Source: Exiguobacterium sp. SL-9
Lineage (GTDB): Bacteria; Bacillota; Bacilli; Exiguobacteriales; Exiguobacteriaceae
Assembly (NCBI RefSeq): GCF_004336985.1
Contig: NZ_SJUO01000002.1
Coordinates: 682,001-746,000 of the forward strand
Length of the DNA: 64,000 bases
Direction of reading: 5' to 3'
Position 1 is the stretch's first letter, and each line of letters starts with the position of its first letter. Of this stretch, positions 7,532-16,337 are shown in pieces. The notes under the pieces are model-generated. The model saw only the letters and a list, made by a program, of their open reading frames with translations. It was not told where the DNA came from and searched no databases. The position numbers and the translations under genes were made by a program.

Positions 7532-9562
7532 ATGGACACACAATCTTCGCAAACAAAATCCCTTGCGCCTCAGGGACCAAAAAAGTTTCGACCTGAAATT
7601 GAGGGCCTTCGCGCGGTAGCAGCTTTTCTTGTAGCTGTCTATCACATATGGTTAGGCCGAGTTTCCGGAGGCGTCGATGTTTTTTTCGTCGTTTCAGGAT
7701 TTTTAATAACTGCCTCACTCGTATCGCGCTATCGTCGTCTCGGCACCGTTAACTTTTTTGATTATTTATTCGGCTTATTTAAACGTCTGTTTCCGGCAGC
7801 CTTTTTTGTGTTAGCCGTCGTGACGGTTATCAGTTATGTGGTCCTCCCGACCATACGATGGGATCAGACCGTACAGGAACTATTGGCCTCTGCACTTTAT
7901 TTTCAAAACTGGGAGCTTGCGTTTAGTGCGGTTGACTATTTAGATTCAGCCAATGATAAGAGCCCTGTCCAACACTTTTGGGCCATGTCCATTCAAGCGC
8001 AATTTTATGTAATTTGGTTCTTTCTCATCACGCTTGCTATTTTTTGGGTAAAGCGCACACAAACGACAGACATCAAGCCTACGCTATTGAAAATTTTTGT
8101 GGCCGTGTTCATCCCTTCACTTGCTTACTCCATTTGGATGACCCAATACAATCAGCCTTGGGCCTATTTTGACACATTCGCACGTGTATGGGAGTTCTCA
8201 CTAGGTGGAATTCTTTTCTTAACCATTACAAAAATCCGCTTATCCCCTCTGGTCTCGACAGTTGTGGGTTGGTTCGGTTTCCTGGCACTTGTGTCTGTCG
8301 GCGTCGTGTTAGACGTTGGCGGCGTGTTCCCTGGCTATGTCGCATTATGGCCGACGATGGCAGCTGTTATGATTCTAGTTGCCGGTGAGAACGGTGGCAC
8401 TTATGGCGTCCAACGTTTCCTTGGTTCGAAGCCACTCGCTAAGCTAGGTGGTTTGTCTTACGGTTTTTATTTATGGCATTGGCCGTTGCTCATGTTCTAT
8501 TACGCCATCTTTGGAGTAGAACGTGTGTCGATCGTGGATGGGATCCTCATCATCTTGTTGTCACTCGCGCTCTCTTATGTGACAACTTCGATTGTCGAGC
8601 GACCGATTCGCAAAATCAAGACGAAAACGAACTATCATCCAAAAGTCATCGGGGCATTGCTCGCCTTCATGCTCCCTGTTCTCGCACTCAATTTTGCTTG
8701 GCAATTGAAAATCGAGGCGGAACAGCAAGAACAACTTGCGCTAGCCTCGTCTCCAGATTATCCAGGCGCGCTTGTGTTTACTGAGGCCTATCAGGATACG
8801 CCAGAACGTCCGTATATTCCATTTGACTCTGAGATTACGAACGATCGTCCCATCCCATTTTTTGATGGGTGTCATATCGGTGTCCCTGAAACAGACGTCG
8901 TCACTTGTGAGTATGGGGATACTGAAAACCCTGAATACAAGGTAGCACTTGTCGGTGGTTCTCATTCTAGTCACTGGCATCCTGCACTCGATACGTTCAT
9001 CGAAGAAGAAAACATCCTGCTGATGAACATGACGAAAAGCGCTTGCCGACTCAGTACGGAGAGTCGTAGCGACTATCCAGAATGTAATGAATGGAACAAG
9101 AACATTATTGATGCGATTGTCGAAGCAGATGTTGATTTAGTCGTCACAACGGCAGATATCGGTCAAAAGAATAGCAAAGAAGTACCAGCAGGTTACGTCG
9201 AACAATTCCGTGCCTTGGAATCAAATAACATTCCCGTCTTCGCTATACGAGACACTCCTTTCTTTGATCGAAAGGTTCCGGAATGTCTGGCTGAATTTGG
9301 GCGTGACGCTGAAGAGTGTAGCGTGGAACGTGAAAAAACACTTCCCGCCGTGAGTGATTGGGAACGACTAGAAGATAAACCGTCCAATGTATACTACTAT
9401 GATTATTCAGATTACATCTGTGAAGATGACGTCTGCCGTCCTGTAGTAGGGAATATTGTCGGTTACAGCGATAGTAACCATATGACGAAGTCATTCAGTG
9501 AATCACTTGGATCATTCGTACGCGAAGACATGATCGCGCTTTTGAACCAACTAGTAGAATAA
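7532..9562 (+). CDS. OatA-like membrane O-acyltransferase (acyltransferase 3 plus SGNH)
   Basis: 676 residues. The N-terminal half is an acyltransferase-3 domain of about ten or eleven membrane segments that begins with the family signature FRPEIEGLRAVAAFLVAVYH and continues with GGVDVFFVVSGFLIT. The C-terminal extracytoplasmic part carries an SGNH hydrolase-type domain: block I GGSHS around 474-478 (Gly-Gly-Ser in place of Gly-Asp-Ser) and block V SDSNH around 646-650. Proteins with this layout O-acetylate peptidoglycan (OatA) or surface polysaccharides. The substrate is unproven. Peptidoglycan is likely, but the presence of polysaccharide genes elsewhere in the window leaves that open. Good ribosome site (AAAGGAG). 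Monocistronic. Confidence 0.85.
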   Translation: MDTQSSQTKSLAPQGPKKFRPEIEGLRAVAAFLVAVYHIWLGRVSGGVDVFFVVSGFLITASLVSRYRRLGTVNFFDYLFGLFKRLFPAAFFVLAVVTVISYVVLPTIRWDQTVQELLASALYFQNWELAFSAVDYLDSANDKSPVQHFWAMSIQAQFYVIWFFLITLAIFWVKRTQTTDIKPTLLKIFVAVFIPSLAYSIWMTQYNQPWAYFDTFARVWEFSLGGILFLTITKIRLSPLVSTVVGWFGFLALVSVGVVLDVGGVFPGYVALWPTMAAVMILVAGENGGTYGVQRFLGSKPLAKLGGLSYGFYLWHWPLLMFYYAIFGVERVSIVDGILIILLSLALSYVTTSIVERPIRKIKTKTNYHPKVIGALLAFMLPVLALNFAWQLKIEAEQQEQLALASSPDYPGALVFTEAYQDTPERPYIPFDSEITNDRPIPFFDGCHIGVPETDVVTCEYGDTENPEYKVALVGGSHSSHWHPALDTFIEEENILLMNMTKSACRLSTESRSDYPECNEWNKNIIDAIVEADVDLVVTTADIGQKNSKEVPAGYVEQFRALESNNIPVFAIRDTPFFDRKVPECLAEFGRDAEECSVEREKTLPAVSDWERLEDKPSNVYYYDYSDYICEDDVCRPVVGNIVGYSDSNHMTKSFSESLGSFVREDMIALLNQLVE

Positions 9563-9568
9563 ATCGAT

Positions 9569-9615
9569 ACAAAACCGCTCTTTCGAAATTAAAATCGAAA
9601 GAGCGGTTTTTGTAT
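9569..9615. terminator. Bidirectional terminator
   Basis: Arms AAAACCGCTCTTTCGA and TCGAAAGAGCGGTTTT around an 8-nt AT-rich loop, with T-runs on both strands. It sits between the convergent acyltransferase and flavin reductase genes. Confidence 0.9.
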
Positions 9616-9631
9616 ACACCTTTTTGACGCT

Positions 9632-10330
9632 TCACACTTTTAAAAAGTCTTCAACTTGAAAGTCGTGCTTGTCGAGGATGATTTGATTTGGAGTGACGCC
9701 GTTCCGGCGCAACAGAGCAATCGTCTCATGCAAAAAGTCATCGCTGCCGACGACATAGAACAAGCCGTCCTTGTCCGTGGCGAGCATCTCGACCTGCTGG
9801 TAATAGTCCGGACGATTGTCGACGAACTCAGCCGTAAAGCTATCCGTCGATTCGAACACATCGCTAAACAAGTAATCCTTCGATGAGTCGACGTTCAACG
9901 AGTGAAGATGCGGAACGCCTTCTCCGTTCGCCAAATACGCGAGTACGAGCGGACGAAACGTTGCAAGTCCGACGCCGGCCGACAGCAGATAGACGTTCTT
10001 TCCAACGCGCTTCAACGGCACGTTCGAATGCGTCTTGAAGATGGCGACCTTGTCCCCGATGTTCATGTCTCGCAACATCGACTTGAATGTTGAGCACTCC
10101 GGCTTGACGCGTGTCGTGATCCCAATCATTCCTTCATGTGGAAGGGTCGAAATCGACATATGCCGAATCAAGGTCCGGTTCGGTTTATCTTCTTTGTTGA
10201 AGCCTTCGAGCGCGAAGTGTGTGTGCGCCCCTTCTTCCCACGTGAAGTCTGCCGGGAGTTCAAGTTTGAACGTATATGTATCCCGAGCTTCCTCCTCAAC
10301 CTTTAGAATCGGTGTCCAGTAAATCTGCAT
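9632..10330 (-). CDS. FAD/NAD(P)H oxidoreductase of the iron-siderophore operon
   Basis: 232-residue ferredoxin-NADP-reductase-fold protein. N-terminal FAD-binding barrel with the RHMSIST motif (R-x-x-S/T flavin contact) and TTRVKPECSTFKSML. C-terminal nucleotide-binding part with LLSAGVGLATFRPL (GxGxxxxRP) and FYVVGSDDFL. Last gene of the ferri-siderophore uptake operon (10348-14173), 17 nt behind the ATPase gene. A cytoplasmic role in reducing imported Fe(III)-siderophore is inferred from context. No Fe-S cluster cysteines are present. Confidence 0.75.
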   Translation of the reverse strand: MQIYWTPILKVEEEARDTYTFKLELPADFTWEEGAHTHFALEGFNKEDKPNRTLIRHMSISTLPHEGMIGITTRVKPECSTFKSMLRDMNIGDKVAIFKTHSNVPLKRVGKNVYLLSAGVGLATFRPLVLAYLANGEGVPHLHSLNVDSSKDYLFSDVFESTDSFTAEFVDNRPDYYQQVEMLATDKDGLFYVVGSDDFLHETIALLRRNGVTPNQIILDKHDFQVEDFLKV

Positions 10331-10347
10331 CGAATTCCGTCCTCTCT

Positions 10348-11100
10348 TTAATAGACTGCAATCGGCCCATATGGACCTTGAATGATTTCAAGTTTCGTCT
10401 CGAAAATGTCGGACAGGATGTCTGCGTCCATAATTTCTTCGACCGTCCCGAATGCCGCGATGTTCCCGTCCTTCATCGCACAGATACGGTCAGAATATTT
10501 CGCCGCAAAGTTGATGTCATGGAGCACCGTGACAATCGTCCGTCCGAATTCATCGGCGACGTGTCGCAAGTATTCCATCATCTGGACCGAGCGAGCGATG
10601 TCTAAGTTATTGAGCGGCTCATCGAGCAACACGTATTCTGTCTCCTGACAGAGCACCATCGCAACATATGCCCGTTGGCGTTGTCCACCCGACAGTTCAT
10701 CGAGATAACGATGCTCGAGCTCAGTCAAGTCGAGGAAATCGATATATTTCGAGATGATGCGCTCGTCCTCTTGCGTCAACCGTCCCTTCGAATAAGGAAA
10801 ACGGCCGAACCCCGCGAGCTGCCGGACGGTGAGACGCGTCACGAAATGGTTCTCTTGGCGCAAAATCGTGATAATCTTCGCCAAGTCTTTCGACTTCGTA
10901 CTCGACACGTCCATCCCGGCAACTTGAATCTGACCTTCGTCTAAATTGAGCAGACGGCCGATCATCATCAGTGTCGTCGATTTACCGGCCCCGTTCGGAC
11001 CAATCAACGAGGTAAAGCCGGCTTTGGGGATCGTGAGATTGATCGGTCCAATGTGGACGTCGTCCGTATATGATTTTTTCACTTGTTCGATTTGTATCAT
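10348..11100 (-). CDS. Iron-siderophore ABC transporter, ATP-binding protein (YclP-like)
   Basis: 250 residues, FepC/FecE family ATPase that energises ferri-siderophore import. Walker A GPNGAGKST (34-42), Q-loop in TILRQENHF, signature LSGGQRQRA, Walker B VLLDEPLNNLD and H-loop VTVLHDINFA are all intact. Start overlaps the stop of the upstream permease (ATGA). Gene order (binding protein, two permeases, ATPase) matches the Bacillus yclNOPQ petrobactin-type system by gene types, so a catecholate or petrobactin-like ligand is a guess. Confidence 0.9.
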   Translation of the reverse strand: MIQIEQVKKSYTDDVHIGPINLTIPKAGFTSLIGPNGAGKSTTLMMIGRLLNLDEGQIQVAGMDVSSTKSKDLAKIITILRQENHFVTRLTVRQLAGFGRFPYSKGRLTQEDERIISKYIDFLDLTELEHRYLDELSGGQRQRAYVAMVLCQETEYVLLDEPLNNLDIARSVQMMEYLRHVADEFGRTIVTVLHDINFAAKYSDRICAMKDGNIAAFGTVEEIMDADILSDIFETKLEIIQGPYGPIAVY

Positions 11101-12158
11101 AGCGACCTCTTCCTTAAAATCACCGCTAAGAAAATCACGCCGCCAAACAACTCGATGATGACGGACACGACACTCGGTGCATTGAAAATATGGTACATAA
11201 AGAAATACGCGCTCGTCAGAACGAAGAAACCAAGTGCGAACGCCATCGGGAACACGTATTTATGATCATACGTGGAGGCGACCTGATAACTGAGGGTCGC
11301 CACCAAGAAACCGAAAAACGTGAGCGGCCCAATCAATGCCGTCGATACCGACATGAGGAGTGAAATCAAAATGAGCGTATAGATGACGCTCCGCCGATGG
11401 TTCACCCCGAACGACGTCGCCACATCTTTCCCGAGTGCGACGATATTCAACTGATTTGAGAACACGTACAGCAAGACGCCAACGATGATAACGATCGGAA
11501 TCACAATCGGGAAGTAGGCGGCATCCGCATTCGTCACTGACCCGAAGAGGCGCGCCTGCAGGAGATCGAACTCAGACGGTGCGAGCATGCGGCGCATGAA
11601 CGTCGACACCGAATTCAGCCCCGTTCCGATAATGATTCCGATGAGGAGCATCAGTTGCAGGTTGGCGTATTTCCCCGATAATAACCAGCCGTACAATAAA
11701 AGGCTCATGAGCACCATGACAGCGACTTGACTCAAGAACGCCCCTGTCCCGCTGAAGCCGACCAAAGCCCCAGCACCGAAAAAGAAAATCATGCTCGTCT
11801 GAATCGTCGAGTAGAGCGCATCAAATCCGAGCAAGGATGGTGTGATGATGCGGTTGTTCGTCACCGAATGAAACGCGACGGTCGCGAGACTTTGACAGAG
11901 GGCGGCAATCACCATCGTGACGACGGCGACGACACGCCGCTCGACGACCGGTAAAAATGAAGGGGAATCGAACGGAACCGGGTTGTTGTAGACAAGCAGT
12001 CCAAGCGCGCAAATGAGTCCACCGATGATGAACGTGATCAGAAACATCCAATAGCGCCGTTCTTCTTTTTTTGAGCGAAATGCAGACGCACTCCGTTCTT
12101 TCCCGTTCAGCGGATGAACGTCCACTTCGTAAGCTTCTCTCTCCATGACCGTACTCAT
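11097..12158 (-). CDS. Iron-siderophore ABC transporter permease 2 (YclO-like)
   Basis: 353 residues, FecCD/BtuC-type permease with multiple membrane helices and the family block GLNSVSTFMRRML and LGKDVATSFGVNHRR (EAA-like ATPase contact loop). An in-frame open stretch continues upstream to 12320. However, the ATG at 12156-12158 has a proper AGGAGGGG ribosome site and overlaps the upstream stop as ATGA, so it is chosen. The N-terminal ~45 residues before the first helix form a charged cytoplasmic segment (HPLNGKERSASAFRSKKEER), longer than usual. Confidence 0.88.
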   Translation of the reverse strand: MSTVMEREAYEVDVHPLNGKERSASAFRSKKEERRYWMFLITFIIGGLICALGLLVYNNPVPFDSPSFLPVVERRVVAVVTMVIAALCQSLATVAFHSVTNNRIITPSLLGFDALYSTIQTSMIFFFGAGALVGFSGTGAFLSQVAVMVLMSLLLYGWLLSGKYANLQLMLLIGIIIGTGLNSVSTFMRRMLAPSEFDLLQARLFGSVTNADAAYFPIVIPIVIIVGVLLYVFSNQLNIVALGKDVATSFGVNHRRSVIYTLILISLLMSVSTALIGPLTFFGFLVATLSYQVASTYDHKYVFPMAFALGFFVLTSAYFFMYHIFNAPSVVSVIIELFGGVIFLAVILRKRSL

Positions 12159-13159
12159 CGAACCCCTCCTGTCTTCCGTTGTCTGAGCAAGATCGCGATA
12201 AAGACGACCGAGCCGACCGTCCCGAGAATAAGCGACACCGGCAATTCGAACGGCGCGATGATCGTCCGAGAAATCAAGTCGCTGACGAGAATCGCACCCA
12301 TCCCGATGACACATACCCACGGCAAGTTGCTGCGGAGATCGTCCCCACGGAACATCGAGACGAGGTTCGGGACAATCAAACCGAGAAACGGCAGATTCCC
12401 GATGACGGTCGCGACAACACCGACCGACAGTGCGATCAATCCCGTCGCAATCATCATCAACAAGTTATAGTTGACGCCAAGACTCGTCGCGATATCTTCC
12501 CCGAGCCCGACGAGCGTCAACCGGTTCGCCAACAAGAAAATGAAGAACGTCGCGATGATGATCAGCCATAAATACTCGTAGCGGCCGACTTGGACCGAGG
12601 CAAAAGAGCCAACGAACCAACCCTCGAGCGTCTGACTCGCGCGGAAGAATAATCCGAGAAACGTCGATATCGCCGAGATGACCGCTCCGAGCATGAGTCC
12701 GATGATCGGGACGATTAAGGACGAGCGCAGTTTGACCGAGCGTAAGAACCAGAAGAACACCATCGTCCCGACGAACGAGAACACGATTGCCCCCGTCATA
12801 CGCATCATGAGCGACGGTGCCGGGACGAGGAGATAGACAGTCAGTAACCCGAGACCCGCCCATTCGAGCGTCCCCGTCGTCGTTGGTTCGACCAATCGGT
12901 TTTGCGTGATCAACTGCATGACGAGCCCCGCCATCGCCATCGCGGCACCCGTCAACATGAGCGCGACCGTACGCGGGACACGCGTAATCCAAAACATATC
13001 GAAGCCGTCCGCTTTACTGATGTCGTATACGCCGGTGAACAGCGATACAATCGCAAGTGTCAAGACGACGAGCAACGCGAAGATGAACGACTTCGTCCAA
13101 ACGTTAGAAAAGGAGGGTTGAGCACTGGTCTCAACCCTGTCTAGTATTGAATTCTGCAC
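12155..13159 (-). CDS. Iron-siderophore ABC transporter permease 1 (YclN-like)
   Basis: 334 residues, FecCD-family permease. Features include WITRVPRTVALMLTGAAMAMAGLVMQ in the first third, GLGEDIATSLGVNY as ATPase contact loop, and GLIVPNLVSMFRGDD. Starts at GTG (13157-13159) 12 nt after the binding-protein stop. Together with the second permease it forms the heterodimeric membrane channel. Confidence 0.9.
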   Translation of the reverse strand: MQNSILDRVETSAQPSFSNVWTKSFIFALLVVLTLAIVSLFTGVYDISKADGFDMFWITRVPRTVALMLTGAAMAMAGLVMQLITQNRLVEPTTTGTLEWAGLGLLTVYLLVPAPSLMMRMTGAIVFSFVGTMVFFWFLRSVKLRSSLIVPIIGLMLGAVISAISTFLGLFFRASQTLEGWFVGSFASVQVGRYEYLWLIIIATFFIFLLANRLTLVGLGEDIATSLGVNYNLLMMIATGLIALSVGVVATVIGNLPFLGLIVPNLVSMFRGDDLRSNLPWVCVIGMGAILVSDLISRTIIAPFELPVSLILGTVGSVVFIAILLRQRKTGGVR

Positions 13160-13171
13160 AACGTGGCCTCG

Positions 13172-14173
13172 TTACTTCGCGAGCGCTGCTGCGACGCTCT
13201 CAAAGAATTCTGAGTACGTTTGAATCGATTCGTTCAAGTATGTGTCTTTCGGTGCGTAGACGATTTGGTCTTTCGTCACGGCTGTCGTCTTTTGAAGCGC
13301 TAGTGCGTTATCGATGACGTCTTCAGCCGGAACTGCGCCTTCCGCGTCTCCGAGCGGTGCATCACGATCGAGTACGAATAACCAATCCGGATTGCTTTCA
13401 GCAATCGCTTCGACCGATACTTCGTCCCCTTGGTGATCACCTGATTTTTTCTCAACTTCTAGCGCTGGCACCCAACCGAAGATGTCGTACATCGGTCCGA
13501 ATACGCGACCACTGATTGGCGCTGAGAATCCGATGTCTCCGCCTGAGACGATGACCGACATAATCGTCGCTTTGCCGTCATATGCCGTTTTCGCGTCTTC
13601 GATTGACTGGTCAAGGTCAGCGACCATGTCTTTCGCTTCTTCGTTCTTGTCAAAAATTTGACCGAGCGTGAGCGTCGTGTCTTCAAGTCCTTGGACTAAA
13701 ATCTCACCTGGTGTGCCTGAATCTTCCGGAAGTTCAATGTTCAAGTCGATGACGGCCGCCTCAGGCACCAACTTTTTGATGTCCTCGTAGTAGTCGGCGA
13801 AACGTTGACCGACGATGACGACGTCTGGGTCGACTCCAGCGATGGCTTCTAAGTTCGGCTCAAAGTGCATGCCGACGTCGACGATGTCTTCGTCTTTGAC
13901 GTATGGTGATTCAGCTGGCATCAAGCCGACCGGCGCTGCAGCGAGTTCGACGTCCCACTCCGCTAACGTCTCGAACGTCCGGTTGTCGAGCGCGACGACC
14001 TTCTCCGGATTGACCGGTACTTCGATCTTGCCGTGAGCGTCCGTGATCTCGACCGTCTTCGGTGTCGCTTCCGCTTCTGCGTTTCCTGCGTCTTTCGTTT
14101 CGTCCGTGCTACCGCATGCGGCTAGCGTAAAGACGAGTGATGTGAGCATGACTGCTGCTTTCCATTTCCCCAT
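13172..14173 (-). CDS. Iron-siderophore ABC transporter substrate-binding lipoprotein (YclQ/FatB-like)
   Basis: 333 residues. Lipoprotein signal with lipobox LAAC near residue 20, then an Asp/Glu-rich linker and a class III periplasmic-binding fold (VVALDNRTFETLAEWDVELAA, PDVVIVGQRFADYY, NPDWLFVLDRDA) of the FatB/YclQ type. The ATG at 14171-14173 is preferred over the one nine bases upstream because GGGAG lies nine bases before it and overlaps the upstream ATG. First gene of a five-gene operon ending at 9632, with a consensus Fur box in its promoter region. Confidence 0.88.
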   Translation of the reverse strand: MGKWKAAVMLTSLVFTLAACGSTDETKDAGNAEAEATPKTVEITDAHGKIEVPVNPEKVVALDNRTFETLAEWDVELAAAPVGLMPAESPYVKDEDIVDVGMHFEPNLEAIAGVDPDVVIVGQRFADYYEDIKKLVPEAAVIDLNIELPEDSGTPGEILVQGLEDTTLTLGQIFDKNEEAKDMVADLDQSIEDAKTAYDGKATIMSVIVSGGDIGFSAPISGRVFGPMYDIFGWVPALEVEKKSGDHQGDEVSVEAIAESNPDWLFVLDRDAPLGDAEGAVPAEDVIDNALALQKTTAVTKDQIVYAPKDTYLNESIQTYSEFFESVAAALAK

Positions 14174-14278
14174 TCTTTCCATCTCCCTATGTATCTGTTT
14201 TTGAATGACGACCTTCTCAGTGAGCCCGCAACCGTTTCACGATTCTGTTCTATGTAGAGAAATCGGCGCTTTATTACT

Positions 14279-14297
14279 GATAATGATTATCATTGTC
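14279..14297. promoter_or_regulatory. Fur box controlling the siderophore operon
   Basis: GATAATGATTATCATTGTC matches the 19-bp Fur consensus at 18 of 19 positions. It lies about 105 bp before the binding-protein start, so iron-dependent repression is expected. The rest of 14183-14436 holds the leader and the terminator of the next operon. Confidence 0.9.
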
Positions 14298-14394
14298 GTT
14301 TTCATTGAGAAGCATAACAAACAAAAAAAGGATGTGCAATGCCAAATTTACAAAAAGGGATTGGAAATCTTTTTCCTACTATTTAATGCAAAAT

Positions 14395-14423
14395 TAAAAG
14401 AAAGTGATGCGAGACCACTTTCT
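14395..14423 (-). terminator. Terminator of the small membrane-protein pair
   Basis: AGAAAGTG (14399-14406) / CACTTTCT (14416-14423) with a T-rich tail on the minus strand. Confidence 0.6.
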
Positions 14424-14436
14424 GCAGGGGTAGCGT

Positions 14437-14727
14437 TCAGTTTTTCTGATTTCGCTTTCTCCCGAGAATGCTGTAGGTGAGAAATAATACGAACGTGTAT
14501 GTGAATGAGAAGAGGATGATTTGCAGGAGGCCGTCCGGAAGCAGTTTCACGATGAAAAATAGCGAAAAGATGATTGCAATCATCAGATGAGGCCCCCGAA
14601 TATCTTCCGGCAGATCGCGCCAGTAGATGACGACGAGTGCCAACGCGAGCGGTCCGCAGAGAGCAAACAAGATGAAGAACGGGACAGGCCGCATCAAAAA
14701 TGGCACGTTTGGTTTATCGCCCCTCAT
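14437..14727 (-). CDS. Small hypothetical membrane protein
   Basis: 96 residues, three or four hydrophobic segments (FFILFALCGPLALALVVIYW, LMIAIIFSLFFIVKLL, LLQIILFSFTYTFVLFLTYS) and a basic tail. Not recognised. An open frame extends further upstream, but the ATG at 14725-14727 overlaps the stop of the preceding gene (ATGA), which fixes the start by translational coupling. Confidence 0.65.
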   Translation of the reverse strand: MRGDKPNVPFLMRPVPFFILFALCGPLALALVVIYWRDLPEDIRGPHLMIAIIFSLFFIVKLLPDGLLQIILFSFTYTFVLFLTYSILGRKRNQKN

Positions 14728-15014
14728 GTTTCCGAGATCCCATTCGCGAGAAGCAACAGAAAAATCCAAATCGATAACGGCACGATCAACCCGATGTTCG
14801 CTAGGAGGCTGAACACTTTGACAAACTTGTCTTTTGAGAATAGACCCCAGATGAATGTGGCGAGTAACGAGATATCCAAGGCGAGGTACACCCAAATAGC
14901 TGTCAGCAAGTCTAAATCCGGAAAGACGCGGCCATTTAATGTGAACAGCGTTAGCAGTGTTACCAAGAAAAGCGCGAGCGTGGTGTAGAGTGGTGCATAG
15001 AGACGTTGCGTCAT
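14724..15014 (-). CDS. Small hypothetical membrane protein
   Basis: 96 residues, three membrane segments (APLYTTLALFLVTLLTLFTL, ALDISLLATFIWGLFS, LIVPLSIWIFLLLLA). Not recognised. Same length as the coupled downstream gene; the two could form a heteromeric membrane complex, which is inference only. Preceded by AGGAGGGG. Divergent from the TetR/SMR operon with about 110 bp between the start codons. Confidence 0.65.
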   Translation of the reverse strand: MTQRLYAPLYTTLALFLVTLLTLFTLNGRVFPDLDLLTAIWVYLALDISLLATFIWGLFSKDKFVKVFSLLANIGLIVPLSIWIFLLLLANGISET

Positions 15015-15085
15015 CCCACCCCTCCTTTTTTCCTAATTATCCCATTCACTTATTCTGTCGACAACCCATACATCATTTTGTTACA

Positions 15086-15112
15086 TTGACTATACTGACC
15101 GTTCAGTATAGT
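15086..15112 (+). promoter_or_regulatory. Promoter with palindromic TetR operator
   Basis: A perfect inverted repeat (CTATACTGA 15090-15098 / TCAGTATAG 15103-15111, 4-bp centre) overlaps TTGACT (15086-15091) and TATAGT (15107-15112). The spacer is a short 15 nt, so repressor binding would block the promoter directly. This fits autoregulation by the TetR protein encoded just downstream. Confidence 0.8.
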
Positions 15113-15126
15113 AAGGAGGAAAATCG

Positions 15127-15654
15127 ATGAGTAAGAAACAATCCCTATTACGGACCGCCGCTGCCATCATCCAACAAGATGGCATTCAACAGCTATCGAT
15201 GGAGCGATTGGCAAATCGGGCCGGTATCACAAAAGGCGGTGTGCTTTATCATTTCGAAAGCAAAAGTAATCTGCTGCGACAGATGAATGAGATGGCCATC
15301 GCAGAGTTTGAAGCACGAATCAATCAACATCTGACGGAAGGGCCTTATCCGTTCACACGCGCCTACGCCCTCGCGACCCTCGACTATATGAAAACAGACG
15401 ATGCAGGATTGACGGCCGTCTTCATCTCGTCGCAAGAAGACAAGCTGAGCGGTAAACTGTGGGCGGACGCCTCGCTGCGATGGGACGAACAATTTGCCGC
15501 TGACGGAGGCGACCCCGACCGCGTGCTCGAGTTACGTCTCTTGTGCGACGGATTTTGGTTCGCGCTGACGTACGACTATAGCGACTCGTTCAAAGACCGG
15601 GCCGCTCGTATCATTCGCGAGAAGTGTGATGCGTTGGCGAAAGGAACGAGTTAA
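15127..15654 (+). CDS. TetR-family repressor of the SMR pump
   Basis: 175 residues. N-terminal TetR helix-turn-helix at about 22-49 (LSMERLANRAGITKGGVLYHF). The C-terminal ligand domain is divergent and has the size of regulators in the QacR/YxaF range. It is the first gene of an operon with two SMR genes, so it probably senses cationic drugs and derepresses the operon. ATG follows AAGGAGG. A perfect palindromic operator overlaps the promoter. Confidence 0.85.
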   Translation: MSKKQSLLRTAAAIIQQDGIQQLSMERLANRAGITKGGVLYHFESKSNLLRQMNEMAIAEFEARINQHLTEGPYPFTRAYALATLDYMKTDDAGLTAVFISSQEDKLSGKLWADASLRWDEQFAADGGDPDRVLELRLLCDGFWFALTYDYSDSFKDRAARIIREKCDALAKGTS

Positions 15655-15655
15655 C

Positions 15656-15964
15656 ATGGGCTTTGTCTATTTGATTGGGGCCATCGTCTCGGAAGTGTTT
15701 GGGTCGAGCATGTTAAAACTGAACGCGACGTCGACGAACCGGCTACCTATTCTCGGTGTCGCTCTCGGCTATGTGACCGCATTTTACATGTTGTCACTCG
15801 CCCTCCTATCCATCCCGCTCAGCTTCGCCTACGCGTTTTGGAGCGGGGTCGGCACGGCCGCGACGGCGTTGATCGGTTTTCTCGTCTTCAAGGAGCAAGT
15901 CCGAATTCAGACCGTCATTGGCATTGGACTCGTCATCGTCGGACTCGTTTTGATGAAACTATGA
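15656..15964 (+). CDS. Small multidrug resistance (SMR) efflux subunit A
   Basis: 102 residues, four membrane helices; carries the essential membrane glutamate (VSEVFGSSMLKL, about residue 13) and the PLSFAYAFWSGVGTA loop of SMR proteins. The open frame extends upstream into the regulator, but the ATG two bases after the TetR stop with AAAGGAA is the sensible start. Works with the next gene as an asymmetric pair like EbrAB/YkkCD (family knowledge). Confidence 0.88.
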   Translation: MGFVYLIGAIVSEVFGSSMLKLNATSTNRLPILGVALGYVTAFYMLSLALLSIPLSFAYAFWSGVGTAATALIGFLVFKEQVRIQTVIGIGLVIVGLVLMKL

Positions 15965-15977
15965 AGGAGGGACACGC

Positions 15978-16313
15978 GTGAAAGGATATTTGTTATTACT
16001 GGTCTCGATTTCGTTCGAAGTGCTCGGCACATCGATGCTGAAGCTATCGGACGGCTTCACGAACTTGTGGCCGAGCGTGATTCTCTTGGTGAGTTTCGCC
16101 GTCTCGTTCACACTGATGGGCTTCGTCTTGAAGACGATCCCGCTCAGCATCGCCTATAGCGTCTGGGCCGGGCTCGGTACGGTCGCGACGGGCCTGATTG
16201 GGGTATTCGTCTATGGAGAGGTGTTGTCGACCGTCAACAGCATCGGACTCATCGTCATCGTGCTCGGTGTCATCGTTATGAATGTCGGGAAAACGAATAC
16301 GGTACACGGATAA
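15978..16313 (+). CDS. Small multidrug resistance (SMR) efflux subunit B
   Basis: 111 residues, four membrane helices, GTG start behind AAGGAGG. Conserved Glu in ISFEVLGTSMLKLS and PLSIAYSVWAGLGTV. It has a short hydrophilic C-terminal tail, whereas subunit A has none; such asymmetry is typical of paired SMRs with opposite membrane topology. Confidence 0.88.
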   Translation: MKGYLLLLVSISFEVLGTSMLKLSDGFTNLWPSVILLVSFAVSFTLMGFVLKTIPLSIAYSVWAGLGTVATGLIGVFVYGEVLSTVNSIGLIVIVLGVIVMNVGKTNTVHG

Positions 16314-16337
16314 CGTTGGTTGAAAGGAGTGACGTGC

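Noticed and set aside
12159-12320. Longer N-terminus for the second siderophore permease
   Set aside because: The extra 54 residues are Arg/Asp-rich frame-shifted translation of the upstream permease; ATG 12158 has a ribosome site and an ATGA overlap.
10348-14173. Vitamin B12 or heme uptake instead of siderophore uptake
   Set aside because: Binding protein resembles FatB/YclQ, the operon has a Fur box and a reductase, and no cobalamin riboswitch is present.
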